Of a stretch of DNA of 64,000 nt, positions 9,894 to 22,013 are shown one piece after another. The position numbers and the translations under genes are program-made. Location of the stretch: contig MU831546.1 of NCBI GenBank assembly GCA_029204225.1, positions 1 to 64,000 on the forward strand. The letters are read 5' to 3'. Source of the stretch: Diphasiastrum complanatum (lineage: Eukaryota > Streptophyta > Lycopodiopsida > Lycopodiales > Lycopodiaceae). The notes beneath the pieces were generated by a model. That model was not told where the DNA came from. It saw only the letters and a program-made list of their open reading frames with translations, and did not search any database. Position 1 is the stretch's first letter. Each line of letters starts with the position of its first letter.

Positions 9894-10315
9894 TCTCTAG
9901 GGCCTATAAATAGGCTGAAAGGTGTGAAAGATAAAGCCTTTGTCCATTTTAGATTTAGAGAAGATTTTGGAGAGAGAGAGAAGATTTTGGAGAGATACTA
10001 TCGTCTCATTTTGGCATTTTTCTTTATTTGTGTAGATATTATGTTGTGTGTGCTTGATGTGTGTGCTTGATGTGTGTGCATATCAGTGATGAATTAAATG
10101 CTATTATGCTATTTTATGGTTTATTATAAAGGCTTACATTTATATCCAAGTAGGTTATGAATATTTTTGAATTTTATCTACTTTTGGTAAGTGATTTTAA
10201 TAAAACTAGCAAGCTAGTGAGTGAATTGTCTAGCATAGAAGGAAGCTATTGTTGGTGCAATAGTTTTGGCCTATATCTAACATTTTGGATTTTCTTCGGA
10301 TCTGAAATTCGCAAA
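9586..10315 (+). mobile_element. 5' LTR of a truncated Ty1/copia element
   Basis: Starts TGTTAGCCC and ends just before a Met-tRNA primer-binding site. It contains a TATA box (TATAAATA, 9905-9912) and a (GA)n tract (9838-9889) just upstream of it. The 3' boundary is set by the primer site; the 5' boundary is inferred from the TG start and is less sure. Confidence 0.6.
9838..9889. repeat. (GA)n microsatellite
   Basis: About 26 uninterrupted GA units inside the LTR, upstream of its TATA box. Confidence 0.95.
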
Positions 10316-10327
10316 TGGTATCAAAGC
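10316..10327 (+). promoter_or_regulatory. Primer-binding site, initiator Met-tRNA
   Basis: TGGTATCAAAGC pairs with the 3' end of plant initiator tRNA-Met (one difference from TGGTATCAGAGC), the usual copia primer site. It marks the LTR/internal border. Confidence 0.85.
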
Positions 10328-11040
10328 TAGTTGGAATCTAAAAATAATAAGTTTGTTATTTCTAGTAGAGATTTGAGGACAACCTAGCATGCTTTTGTGC
10401 ATTTATGTTGATCAATTTTTTATTAACACTTTAGTGTGAGTGCATCTTAAGACCAAAAATCATTTTCAGGTAAATTGGAGTTCAAAAGCTGAGAGCAAGC
10501 ATATTTAATTTTATTCATCAAAAATCTCTTTATTTGTTGAAGAGGTTGTGTACATTCAAGCTAACATTGTTGTTTCTAATTTCTAATTGACAATCTCCCT
10601 TGTGGATGAGCATAGCTCCCCTTGTGATGAAAAATTCTTCTTGTGGCTTGAGCATTGCTACCCTTATGGATGAGATACCTCCCCTTTGTGGATGAGCAAG
10701 ATTGTCAATTTTTTGCATATAGTTTTTGTTAAATCAATAGAAATCAATGTATTTTGATCTTTATGTTTTTTATTGGAGCTCTAGTTGAAAGGTTTTAACC
10801 TATGAAAGAGTGCTTTAAAGTATATTCAGATCTGAATTTCATTCTATTGAGAGGTGATAATCAACTAGTTACAAGAGAGAGAGTATTGTGAGATTCTAAA
10901 TCTATGTTTTTTCACTTTACCTTCATTTGTTGAGAGGAGAGTGAGTGCTAAGAACATTAGAATAGGTTTAAAAGGAGTAATCATTTGCATCATGGCTACC
11001 AATAGTGATATCATGATGGAATCAAATGATAGGCTCAACT
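10328..11040 (+). pseudogene. Copia leader and first codons of gag, then truncated
   Basis: After a ~660-nt leader an ATG at 10992 opens MATNSDIMMESNDRLN. This is clearly the same gag N-terminus as MATSIGVMLEANDRLT (23248) and MASNGGIMLESSERLS (57411, minus). The match ends at about 11040 and the sequence becomes unrelated, so only about 16 residues of gag remain. Confidence 0.75.
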
Positions 11041-13612
11041 GTGATTGTGTGTCTATTGAGGGGGCTAGAATGGACTCAAAGAGACAATAAGTATCATGTT
11101 TGACACTCATCTTCACCTTCTCTATTTCATTTTGGATGTAAATCATATCACGTTTCTTTTGTTTTATGATGATGACATGGTTGTCACTATGGCTAGTGAA
11201 AGAGGAAGTTAGCTTCTATTTGAGAGCATTTATGACGTATATGGTCTATGTGCAAAGCATTTTACATATTTGACATGAGTGTTGCTATACTCTACATTAA
11301 GACTTTTTTGATGAGTGACATTGATTGTGCTTAGTCTTAAATCCAATTCATGGTGGTTTGATCTTCATTTGAATCATATATGATGTTTCCTAAATGTATG
11401 AGCACTTCCTAAAAAATTCATTAAGACTTCTCATTTTGGTGCTATTATGGCATTAAAATGCAAAAGAAGTATGATTGACACATGACACAAAGCATGCATA
11501 TCATACTACTATGAGACATGCACTTTGTATTTGATCCTTTTGTCATTTTCTAGGTACCTAATTTATTTTCACTAATCTTGCAAACTTAAATCCCTAGTTT
11601 AAGGCAGTGCTTGCGGAAAACCCTTTTTTTCAAACTAACACAAAACCTATTAAAATTTCTTTTGTAAGCTTTTTAACAACTCATGGGCCAAAAGCCTACG
11701 ATTCTATATGGAGAAGGCTTAATAAAAAAACCTTTCAAGAAGGCTTTGATAAAAGTTTGGCTCATTGTTTGGTAAAGTCAGCTAGTCTAGGAATAAAAGA
11801 AAAAATCTTTTTCCAAAAATAAATTAACTTTTAAAAAATCGACAACATTTTTTAGATGCAAGCAAAAATTTGTTTAATGTTTTTAAATGCAAGAAATTTC
11901 TATGTAATAAAGTAGGTTTATAAGAACCTTATGTTACATAGCTTTATTAAGCCAATAGAATTAGTTAATAATTTAATTTGTAATATTTTGCCGGAAGCAA
12001 ATTGAGATGCAAGATTCAAAAGAGAAGATTTTTGAAAAATTGACAACTTCTAAAAAACCACAAGAAATTAGGGTGATGCAATAATCAATATCAAAATGTT
12101 AAATTTTTACATTTTGATTTTAATTAAAAAGAAGAAATACTTGTATGATTTTTGTATTTTAAAAGAAGTAAAATGAAATGCATTTGTTAACACTTTATTA
12201 TGGGCCACTTAAATAATGTATTAAAGCCTAGAGCCAGAACAGTCATTTCTAAAACCTTAAACCAAATTTTTTTTATATGAAAATAAAAACCTATAATTTA
12301 ATTTTTGATAGGCTCATAACCTATAAGTGCTCAAACATGTAGGTTATGAGAACCTATAAAATTTTCTTAGTAGGTGATTTAAAAATTTGGTAGGCTTTTT
12401 TCAATGGATTATAGGTTTTTGGCAAGCATTGGAACTTTTAAGGCAATTGCCAGAAAGCTAAGCTTATATTATTAAGGGGGATACAATGGAAAAATACAAA
12501 CTTTGAAACTCAAAAGAGCTTGAAAATCTTCTTAATTCAGCTGTTTCTTTCTTGTCAAGACTAAAAACAGTCCAATTGATGAAAGAGAAGGGAGGAGATA
12601 AACATAGAGAAAGAATGGAGGAAGAAAGGAGGAGAAGAACATTGCATGGATCTTGCAAAAATGTAATATCCTTGCCTTGGGAAAATCCGGAATTGGAAAA
12701 CTGTTAGTTTTTCTGTAGTCGAGATAAAACTACCTTGCTCTATAAGACTACAGCAAGCTGTCACCAAACACTCGGATATAATGTGAGTTTAGTTACTTCC
12801 TTAAAGGCACCACAAATGCTAAAAACAAAGGTCGCCTTGTCTTGGGCAAGAAGAAGACTAGATGAACGTCAAAACTGAAAATATTTGCATTAAAGCTTAT
12901 TAGGAGTAAAAGGTCTTGAGAGTCAGTTTGTTACTAAGAGTAAGTCAGAAATTTAGAAACAATTCATTTCAACTCTACTGAATTTTTGACAAATACCTGA
13001 ATAAGATCCTTAAAAGTTTCACTTTTACCCTTCTTTTTCAACATAAACAAGGATCCTAATTTATTTTTCTTGTATAAAAGTTGACATTGTCCAGTAACAT
13101 GATTTTGGAGTGTGGCCATCAAAAGCACGCATTTTTCAGTAAGCACCAAAGAACTGCCAATCCTAAAAGCTGGAAATTTGGCAATCCACTGCTAGGCAAG
13201 ATGTCTAATTTCATGTTCGATGTATGGGGCTAGACTTTAAGATTAAAATTTGGATGGAAAGCTAAAACAGCATTTCATCCATCCAGTTTAACTATGATGA
13301 GAAATGGTAACGTCACAAACGCAAGAAAATGACTCTGACTAAGGCGACATAAAGTAAATCCAAGGCTTCCTGCCAAAGTCATCAGTGGATATGCTAAAGT
13401 CATCAGTGGATATAATGAAATGGTGTAACTCTCAAGTGAAGTCGGCTTGCTGATGCATGGTTTCATAGCCTAAACAAACACAATTGTTCCGAGAGGCACG
13501 TCTAGCAATTCCGAAATGTAAAAATAAGAGCTTAATGCCAGTCACAGGAAGAAGTTATGAAAAATTACTGCTGCCCAGCATCAACTGAAAAACCCACCCA
13601 AGTTCTGAAGGC
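11041..13612. other. Intergenic region, nothing recognised
   Basis: AT-rich sequence with short open frames only. None has a domain, start context or composition that supports a gene. The part nearest 13600 is probably 3' untranslated sequence of the minus-strand gene. Confidence 0.5.
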
Positions 13613-15247
13613 CTATCTGCTCACTTTGCTTCTCCCGGTCCTCAAAGGTGTCATGTAGAAGCTCCATGGACTCGTGTCCTCTACAGTAGAAGGAGAGGAA
13701 ACGCTGCTCCTTTCCAGCCTTTCCAGCTTATCACTCCATTTTCTTTTGCTAAACCTCAAGGGGCTCATGTAAAAGTTGATGATGCTGTAATCCTTGGAAT
13801 GGAAAAAGGGTAAAATGTGCAGCTTCTTTTGCTTGCTAGACTGCACACCTGCTGTGGTGGCCTTTTCTGGTTGAAGCCCATCAAGCACAGAATCGCTTTT
13901 CTTGTGGTGGTGCTTCGGCTTTGGCTTGAAAGATTGCGCAGGGCTTGCAAGATGTGCATGCCACCTCCTTTCCCAGGTGGTGTTGCTTTTGGCAGCAACG
14001 TGTTTGCTTTCAGAAAGATCCAGAGCAACAAGAGAGGAAATCGTTTTTTGGGCTTCATAAATATCAGTAGTGCTGCCAGTTGAAGTATCCAAAGCTTCGT
14101 CTAGCACAGCATGGGGCAAGAGAGGGCTCACTTGCTTCATACTGGGAGCATCCCTCTCGCCATCCCAGCTTGCTAACAAAGAGGGAACTTTCTTCTCAAA
14201 GCCAAGCCCCTGCGCCCCTCCACATGACACAGACCTGCTCCTGGGTAATCCTTTGGCGGCTGGTGTGTTCTGCTCCTGCAGCAGGCTTGCTGCTTTTGAG
14301 GACTTACTTCTTGAAAAGCTGATTGATGACTCACCATCCAAACCTTTGACAGAAGAATTGATGCAGATACCAGCATCTTTATCATTTACGGATTGAAGGC
14401 CTCTGTGCATGTCTTGTGTCCTGCATGCTTCCTTTGTCTTGCTAGCTTTGAAGAATAATGAGTACCAAGTGTGGTTTTTCGGCTGAAAATCAGTCTGTAT
14501 CAACGACGCAACATTCTGAAGCTCCAAAGGGCCCTTCGCCCCCTCTCCATCACTGCTTTTCCTGTTTGTGAGAATAGGATCTGCTCTCAACCCTTTCTCT
14601 TCTCTGATATTGTCGATCCCCTGAGCTACCCCGACACTCAGAAGTTCGCAGTTTTTGCTGGCATCAGAGGTGAATGCAGTCTCAGTCTCAGCAGCTGCGT
14701 AGAACAAGTCTCTGAGGCTCTTCCTTTTCATAGTGACTGCATCATGTTCCAGAGACAAATGCGATTGATGCAGTGTTGGTCTGAATTCCCTCGACGGCAC
14801 CACTGCTTTGTGCTCTGTTGAGCTCAAGATGAATTCAGCCCCACCATGGCCTGCCGATTCCGCAGCACAGCAAGACACCTTCGTAGTGGTAGTAGTAGTG
14901 GTTGTTTTTCTGTCCTTTGGGATGAAACCATAGGCACTGAAGCTCAAAGCTTTTCGTTCAGAAAACGATTTTGACCTCTTCATGATCAGATGTGAGGTAG
15001 CATTCCCTATTTCTGAGCTTAAACGGGAAGCCACTGTCCCTATTTTTGAAGTATCAGGGGCAACTTCCATCACTCCCCTCCCACGCACGCTTGAAGAAGC
15101 ATCAAAGGAATAGCGTGAGAGAGGGCGGGGAATGCGAGATAACCTGCCCAGACGATCATTCAGGCATAAAGAGCAGACTCCCACTATCCTCTTGCCCGGA
15201 TGCAACCAACACCTTTTGCATTCTTCTACTTCACAGTCCATCGCCAT
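13613..15247 (-). CDS. OCTOPUS/UPF0503-like plant protein with an N-terminal Cys/His motif
   Basis: An intact 544-codon frame from a true ATG (MAMDCEVEECKRC) to TAG. Residues 10-33 carry C-x2-C-x2-HP, then GVCSLCLNDRL. This is the N-terminal signature shared by the OCTOPUS (UPF0503/DUF740) family and related plant proteins, where it reads C..HP...GVC..CL..RL. Family members are plasma-membrane-associated regulators, best known for polar localisation in phloem precursor cells. The rest is low-complexity, Ser/Lys-rich and probably disordered, with a run of eight Thr (~116-123, ACT/ACC/ACA codons) and basic blocks. The C-terminus has two similar short motifs, NFYMSPLRFSKRK (~493-505) and SFYMTPLRTGRSK (~529-541), which look like conserved docking or membrane-contact segments. 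No transmembrane helix is seen. GC content is higher than the flanking DNA. Function here is inferred from the N-terminal signature only. Confidence 0.75.
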   Translation of the reverse strand: MAMDCEVEECKRCWLHPGKRIVGVCSLCLNDRLGRLSRIPRPLSRYSFDASSSVRGRGVMEVAPDTSKIGTVASRLSSEIGNATSHLIMKRSKSFSERKALSFSAYGFIPKDRKTTTTTTTTKVSCCAAESAGHGGAEFILSSTEHKAVVPSREFRPTLHQSHLSLEHDAVTMKRKSLRDLFYAAAETETAFTSDASKNCELLSVGVAQGIDNIREEKGLRADPILTNRKSSDGEGAKGPLELQNVASLIQTDFQPKNHTWYSLFFKASKTKEACRTQDMHRGLQSVNDKDAGICINSSVKGLDGESSISFSRSKSSKAASLLQEQNTPAAKGLPRSRSVSCGGAQGLGFEKKVPSLLASWDGERDAPSMKQVSPLLPHAVLDEALDTSTGSTTDIYEAQKTISSLVALDLSESKHVAAKSNTTWERRWHAHLASPAQSFKPKPKHHHKKSDSVLDGLQPEKATTAGVQSSKQKKLHILPFFHSKDYSIINFYMSPLRFSKRKWSDKLERLERSSVSSPSTVEDTSPWSFYMTPLRTGRSKVSR

Positions 15248-15461
15248 CCCCCTCTCCGAGTTACACCTTATTTTATGAAATAGCTAACACAGAGGACATC
15301 AAGTAGTTTGGATCAGAGCTCCATCATGAAACCCATCCCCAAAATTGTAGCTCCGAACATTATCTACTCTACTCTAGTAGCAAAATAGACAACACCCCAG
15401 CTCATGCTCACAAATTGTCGGATGTCCCTCCCCCCCTCATCTTCCTGTTTTGGCAGCAGCT

Positions 15462-15474
15462 TTATTATAAATTC
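15462..15474 (-). promoter_or_regulatory. Possible TATA box of the OCTOPUS-like gene
   Basis: Read on the minus strand, TTTATAATAAA lies about 220 nt before the ATG, a plausible distance for a plant core promoter with a ~190-nt leader. No transcript evidence. Confidence 0.3.
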
Positions 15475-16708
15475 CACATTTCAGCAAACAGCACACTATG
15501 TCTGTGTGTCTCACCAGCACTCATAATAAAAGTGCCGTAGCGGTAGCAGCATGCCCCACCCTACCTGAGCTCAATACCAGATCACAAACCTTCTTTCATC
15601 ACAGAATTCAAAAGCCCCAAAAGGAACGGGGGTGTGGGGTGACGAAATGGCAAAGCCTGTGTGTACTGTGATGCATTCAGATGGATTTCATCAGGCTTGT
15701 ACAAAACCCACTATAGAACTAGCAGGTACTTCATTCAACAACACTAGGGATAGAAGCTAGATGCCTCTGATGAAGGATATGGACAGACACATGAGATGTA
15801 GGCACATAGAAATTATGGTGGCAGAAGAGATCAGGAGCTGAAGATGGAGCCGTTGCAACCTGGTATGGTACATACTACACAGGGATATGAATGAATGAAT
15901 GAACGTGAGTGAAAGTTGAAATAGTGATGATTCATTCAGAAATTAAGGAGGAAATATATGATTTGGTAGACACAACAATTAAGACTAAGTATGTAGGTGA
16001 TTGGTTGTTAATATGTGGTCGATCTTAATTTACGCCTGATCCTGATGTGCATATGGAGACAATTATGGGTTCAAAGCAGTGACATCCGATCTTTTCTAAT
16101 AATTGATGTCACCTTTGATTTTGCTCTTCATGTACTTTTTATCCATAGTTTTGTGGTTTCTTTGCAAACCAGCAATAAAGCAAATATAGTATATATTTTG
16201 TATATTAGTATATATCATGATTCATGATTTTCATGGGTTTTTGATCTTTTGATGTACAAAAGGTCCTGGCAAGAAGGTGTCCCGTCCTACGAGTTTAAGG
16301 AGCCTTGCATGCGGCCAAGGCCTCAAAAACCCATAAAGCCGTCCCAGAGAGTACTCTTTCATGCATAAGAAATCTAGGTAACTCATTTTGCAACATATGT
16401 CATCTATGGATTGGTATGCCTTGAGAGCCCATGAGCTTTATGGGCATAAAGTTTTGTGTGCACTTTAAAAATGCACCAACTTTTTCTCTCGAAACAAAAG
16501 AGGATGATTTTGCCATATCTTTAATGTCCTAGGAAATGAACTAAACAAGCCAACTCACAAAGCCTGAGGACCAATGTGCCTATGGGCAAAGGCCACAAGG
16601 CAAGAGTAGTAAAACTTTAGCCACCCAAAAAGTACAAAGAAAAATGACACTTAACCAATAGAACTTTTTTTCTACTCAAAGTCAAAGGGTTTGATTTCAC
16701 AAAGGGGA

Positions 16709-16738
16709 TGTGTGTGTGTGTGTGTGTGCGCGCGCGCG

Positions 16739-16785
<47 letters not shown>
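16709..16785. repeat. Compound microsatellite (TG)n(CG)n(GA)n
   Basis: About nine TG units pass into five CG units and then about 22 GA units, with no intervening sequence except GTG. Confidence 0.95.
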
Positions 16786-16787
<2 letters not shown>

Positions 16788-17619
16788 ATTTATTTACTTA
16801 TGTCTTTTTCCATGTCATAAGGCATATAAAACATAATAAGTAGTAAGATAGTCACTAGATGCATCAATGAAGTTGAAACAAACTTACATTACAACAGTTG
16901 TTGTGATTTTCAATGTTTTTTTAACGCAACATTGTGTGTTATTTCTTTTTTCAATCATCTCGAGCATAAAAAAACCCATCACAACTAGGTTAGTCGGAAT
17001 TTGTCGTTTGCAAACTCTATTGCATTTCGACACAAAGTAGAGAATCAACCACAACTAACCACCGAACAAGTCTTTTCACATGGCCACCTGGGCCATCAAA
17101 TTTTGATGCCCAACCTGTCTGTCGAAATTTGATGGCTAGGTGTCCTTCGAACTTTTCCAGTGCCGTATTCTGACAACTCTGATGAATTTTGACAAACAAA
17201 GAGTCCGTTGGGAGGTCCGACAGTTGTGGCGATGATTATTTGACAAATAATGATCCGTCGTAATCCAACGTCTAGATTTATATCAAAAAAATAGTTGCAA
17301 GTGAATTGGGTTTTTGGAATGATATTTTTGGAAGGAAAATATTCTTGAAGCAATATTTCATGATACATTGGATTTGAATTAAAGATTAAGTATGAGGTAT
17401 ATGTCAAAATGACGTTCATTGTAACTACATTACAATGAAATCTCACATTTTAGTTTGATTCTAATTCTTACTGTAATTCACAGTCTAATGGCATTTTGAA
17501 TCACATTCTATGTCATTCTAATGTAGAGTCGATTTCGCTAACCATTCCACAATTTAGAATCTAATCCACAATTTAAAACCTATTCCATAGACTATTCCAC
17601 AAACTATTTCACAATTCAG

Positions 17620-17757
<138 letters not shown>

Positions 17758-18342
17758 CCTAATTCAACTAAAGTCTAAAATTTTATACATGTTCTGAAAA
17801 CTTTAGGATTAAACATAGCTACTAAGTTAGGCAGATAATTATTTATCAATAGAGACTATTTACAATGTAAAAATCACTCACAACATGTTCCACAAATGAA
17901 ACAAAATAAAAAAACACTTAATTGTAAGCTTGAAGTTCTCTCCACAACTTGCTCAATTCAATCTCGTTTGCTTGTTCCAAGCTCTATCTTGAACACACAC
18001 AGCATTTCAATCTTTTTTTCTTTCTTTTCCTCTTATATACAAATAGTTGAAATCATATACATCATTTGTTGGAATTCGATGCTCAGCCTCAAATCCATTC
18101 AATAATGAGCATTCTGACAAACCAGAAACAGAAGGCTCAAATTTCTGAACAGAAGATTGAAAAATTTGGAATCAAATTTTCTAGAATTTTTTGATATTGT
18201 ATCGACTCGAAAATTTCTATATTTTTTGAGTCAGTGTATTTTTCAGCTCATTATATATATTTTTGATACTTGTAAATTTCGATATTGTCGGTCTAAATTC
18301 CGACCCAACGACTTCGCGTTGACAATCTGCCCACTTTGTACA

Positions 18343-18978
18343 TGTGAAAGATTCAACTAGTTTTTGATCATACTATATTTTCATATTTGGCATATTGAGG
18401 CCAACTTTGTTTTTAGACTTAGAGATTGACTTTTTGAAGTTCATTAGTCTAAATGTCATTTGAATAAACACTTTTTGAAAGTGTGGGAAAGTTAGAAGGC
18501 GAGTTTGAGTAGATTCAAATTTGAATGTTGGGTACTTTGAATCTAGATCGAAAAATAGTAGGGTTAGCATTTTGGTGAGAAAGCCAAGTGGCCAAATAGG
18601 GTTTGGACCTATTATAAAAGGATGTAACTCTTGGAGAGAGTGATATTCTCTCTTCTCTATCTCATTTCATGCTTATACCTGGTTCTCTTGGGTTCTACTA
18701 TCCATTGGTGCACTATACTTGTGATTGCATGCACTTTTTCGTGTAGAATGATCTATGTTTGCTATTTTGGATCCACACGTGTGAAATATAGTAGCTTGCT
18801 GATTTTGTATGGATAGCAACAATACTTTATTATTTCATTCAAGTTTGATCAAGTTCTATTAGTGCTTGCATCTCATTTTGTGTGTAGATGCTAATTTTTC
18901 TACATTGGTGAGATTGGTAGTGTATTTCTCTTTCTAACCAAAGATCTTTCAAGTGGATTGGATCTGAAATTTTTCACA
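18343..18978 (+). mobile_element. 5' LTR of a copia derivative
   Basis: Starts TGTGAAAGATT, ends TTTTTCACA just before the primer-binding site, 636 bp. The same start is found at 22820 and 45937, and a related LTR (58584-59238, minus) has the same end. A TATA box (TATAAAAG) is at 18613-18620. Confidence 0.85.
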
Positions 18979-18990
18979 TGGTATCAAAGC
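18979..18990 (+). promoter_or_regulatory. Primer-binding site, initiator Met-tRNA
   Basis: TGGTATCAAAGC immediately follows the LTR end. Confidence 0.88.
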
Positions 18991-19578
18991 TTGTGTTTCA
19001 GGTTATGAAGGAGGAAATCGGATCTATCAATGATTTGGTGAACATATCAAGGCTAGAGCATGCTAGAGGCGATTCTACACCAAAATTGAGTTTTTTGCTT
19101 TTGTAGATTGGATCTTTTGTAGATCAAAACCTATATAGGTTTTCAAACTTGATCAATTCCGATTTTTGATTTCACATACTGGATTTGGCCAATTTTTGGA
19201 TCATTGGATCAGCCTTAGTGTTGGCTAATAGATTGCATATCAAATTTTCAGCATTTGCATGTAGATTTAGAATAGTCAATTTTTTGTGATTTTGTCAAAA
19301 CCCTAATTTTGATTGGATCTCTAGATAGTGAGGTTGCTAGACTTCATTTGAGTGTGCTTCAATCTTAGGAAGTGGCAAAAGTCATTAGATTGAGGATAGA
19401 TCATAGGTTGATCAAGATTCCATGATTATATGTGTTGATTTGCTTGGTATAAGTGCTAGAAGAGAATTTTTGAGATAGTTTCAAATCTTGGTGATTTCTT
19501 TTGAAAGCATTTGTTGTTGTTCAAAGGAGTGCTTTGTGCATTGAAACAGGTTGAAAAAGAAGATCAGGCCATTGCGAC
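18991..19578 (+). other. Untranslated leader of the copia derivative
   Basis: Non-coding sequence between primer-binding site and gag ATG. Its last ~50 bp recur at 23190-23247, where the copy lacks the rest of the leader. Confidence 0.7.
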
Positions 19579-22013
19579 ATGGCACCCTCAATTGGAATCA
19601 AGTTGAAAGCTAATGATAGGCTTACCTCAAGTAACTATTCATTGTGGAAAGTGAGGATGGAGTCACTCCTTGAGATTAATGATGTTTTGGATATTGTTGT
19701 AGGTTTGGAGAGAGACCAGCAACACAACAAGATCAAGTGAGGTATGACAAGAGGGCCAAGAAGGCTCTACACATGATAAAGATGAACATTACCAATGAGC
19801 TTCTCAAGGAAGTTGGTAAGTGCACATCATCTTTGGAATCTTGGAATTCATTGAAGAAGCTTTATGAATCCAAGTCTACTTCTAGAGTGTTGACTCTAAG
19901 AAGGCAAATCTTTTCTTGTTTGCAAAAGAATGAAGAAAGTCCAAGTACTTTTTTTTTGAGGATAAAGGCATTGAATGATGAGTTCGCTTGAATTGATAAA
20001 AGCATTAAGGAAGGAGAGCTTGTTCAAGTTATTCTTAATGGCTCGTTGGATACTCATGCTAACATTGTTCAAAGTATTGCTATTCAAAATACTTTGCCAA
20101 GTTTGATGGATCTTCAAGCGAGATCTTGATCAATGAGGAATATAGGCTTCAAGCAAGAAGTGGATCTACATCGACACTTCAAGAGGATGCTATGTCCAAA
20201 AAGGGAAAATTCAAGGGCAAAACCAAAAGTGAGTGGTCTAAAGGGCAAGATCAAGTGGCAAAAAGAAGGATAGATCAAAGCTCAAGTGCTTCTATTGTGC
20301 ATCAAAGTGAGTGCTACAAGAAGAAGAGAGATCAAGGAGTCAAGCAAGGTAATCTTACTCTTGATGAGGATGGTTTGGATGTTCAAGATGAAAATGATGA
20401 TGCTTTTGTGATGTCTTCATGTATGCTTGCTCATGATGGAGATGTAGATCCTTGGTGGATTGATAGTGGAGCAACTTCACACATGACCTTTCACAAAGAG
20501 TACTTCACTTCTTTGTTGGCATATGGAGATGACAAGAGGGTGATCTATACGGCCAATGATGGTGAGTGTGCAATCAAAGGAATTGGCACAATTCCTATTT
20601 CTCTCTTTACAAAAAGGAATGTTCATTTGGAGAATGTCTTGTTTCTTCCATATATTACCAAGAATTTGCTTAGTGTGAGTCAAATGCTAAGTAAAGGCCT
20701 TAAGGTGGAGTTTGATGGAGATGCTTGTTTGACCAAAAGGAAGGATGTCTTGATTGGAAAAGGTAAAAGGCAAGGGAAGTTGTTCAAACTAGATGCTTGT
20801 GTTATTGCTAACCAAGTTGGATGTGTTGCAAGGGAGCAAATACCTATTCAAGAGGTTTGGCATAAAAGGATGGGACACCTCAACTTCAAGTCATTGGAGG
20901 TAATGGCTAGGAAGAAGATTGTGATAGGTCTTCCAAGTTCCTTAAGTGGCATCAAACATGTTTGTGAGTCTTGTGTGCTTTGTCTAAGTCACATAGACTA
21001 CCTTATACTAGATCTATATCTAGATCTACAAAAACTTTTCGACTTGTACATTTGGATATTCATGGATTTACTACAATTAGCAAAAGTGGATTTAAGATGT
21101 ATGTAACATTCATTGATGATTTTAGTAGATTTTGTTGGATCTATCTACTAAAGAGCAAGGATGAAGTGTATGATGTCTTTACCAAGTTCAAGAATGCAAG
21201 GGAGAACCAATTTTCCACAAAGATCAAGTTCTTAAGGAGTGACATTGGTGGTGAGTACATATCTACCAAGTTCAAGGCCTTTTGTGATGAGCATGGGATC
21301 AAGAGGGAGTATACAACATCAAGGACCTCACAACAAAATGGAGTGGCTGAAAGGAAGAATAGGACTTTATGTGAAAGTGCTAAACTATGAGGTTAAGTGC
21401 TAATCTTGACAAACCATTTTGGGATCAAGCTTTGTTGTGTGCCAATTTCTTGTGCAATAGGTGGCCCAGTGCTATTTTGGATGGAAGGACACCTTTTGAG
21501 ATGCTATTCGAGAGGAGGCCAAGTGTCAACTTTCTAAGAACCTTTGGATGCACATGCTATGTCAACTTTACTCTTGATGATAGGACCAAGGAGGATCCAT
21601 CTTCAAGAAGAGTTATTTTTGTTGGATATAGTGAGGTGAGTAAAGCCTGCAAGGTTCACATTCCATTTACTAACTAGGTAATTGTTGGTAGAGATGTCAT
21701 TTCTGATGAGGGGAACATTCCAAAAGTGTCTTCAAGCATGGTTGATGGTAGTGTGGATGGATCTAACATTCTTGATGTTGTTGAGAAGGATCCTACTTTG
21801 AATGGTGATGATGATGGACCTTCATCAAATCAAAAGCCAAGGAGAACATCAAGAGAAAGACAAGTACCTTCAGGGCTCACATATGATCAAAAGGGTAAGC
21901 AAGTAGTTTCTGGAAATTATGTTGCTTTCCTAACCTCTTTGGATGATCCTACAAGTGTAGATCAAGCAAGGAAAGAAGAGGAGTGGATCCAAGCAATGGA
22001 TCTTGAGTATTAA
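19579..22013 (+). pseudogene. Copia gag, protease and integrase, broken; no reverse transcriptase follows
   Basis: Gag starts at the ATG at 19579 (MAPSIGIKLKANDRLT) and shifts frame near 19710 and 20120, with a TGA near 19990. The zinc knuckle is partly lost: the CFYC half is followed by a deletion, then SECYKKKRDQG. Protease has WWIDSGATSHMT (about 20454-20490). The pre-integrase HKRMGHLN block is near 20860. Integrase has its three acidic residues in LVHLDIHG, RSDIGGEY and NGVAERKNRT, with frame changes near 20970 and 21390. The usual linker follows (IFVGYSEV, EEEWIQAMDLEY), and exactly where reverse transcriptase should begin (ALMKSGT) homology stops. The element cannot move by itself. Confidence 0.92.

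Noticed and set aside
11100-11300. Possible RT remnant (YDDDMVVTMA)
   Set aside because: An isolated acidic string without the neighbouring RT motifs.
14070-14821. Plus-strand ORFs over the OCTOPUS-like gene
   Set aside because: Overlap the intact minus-strand frame and show no domain.
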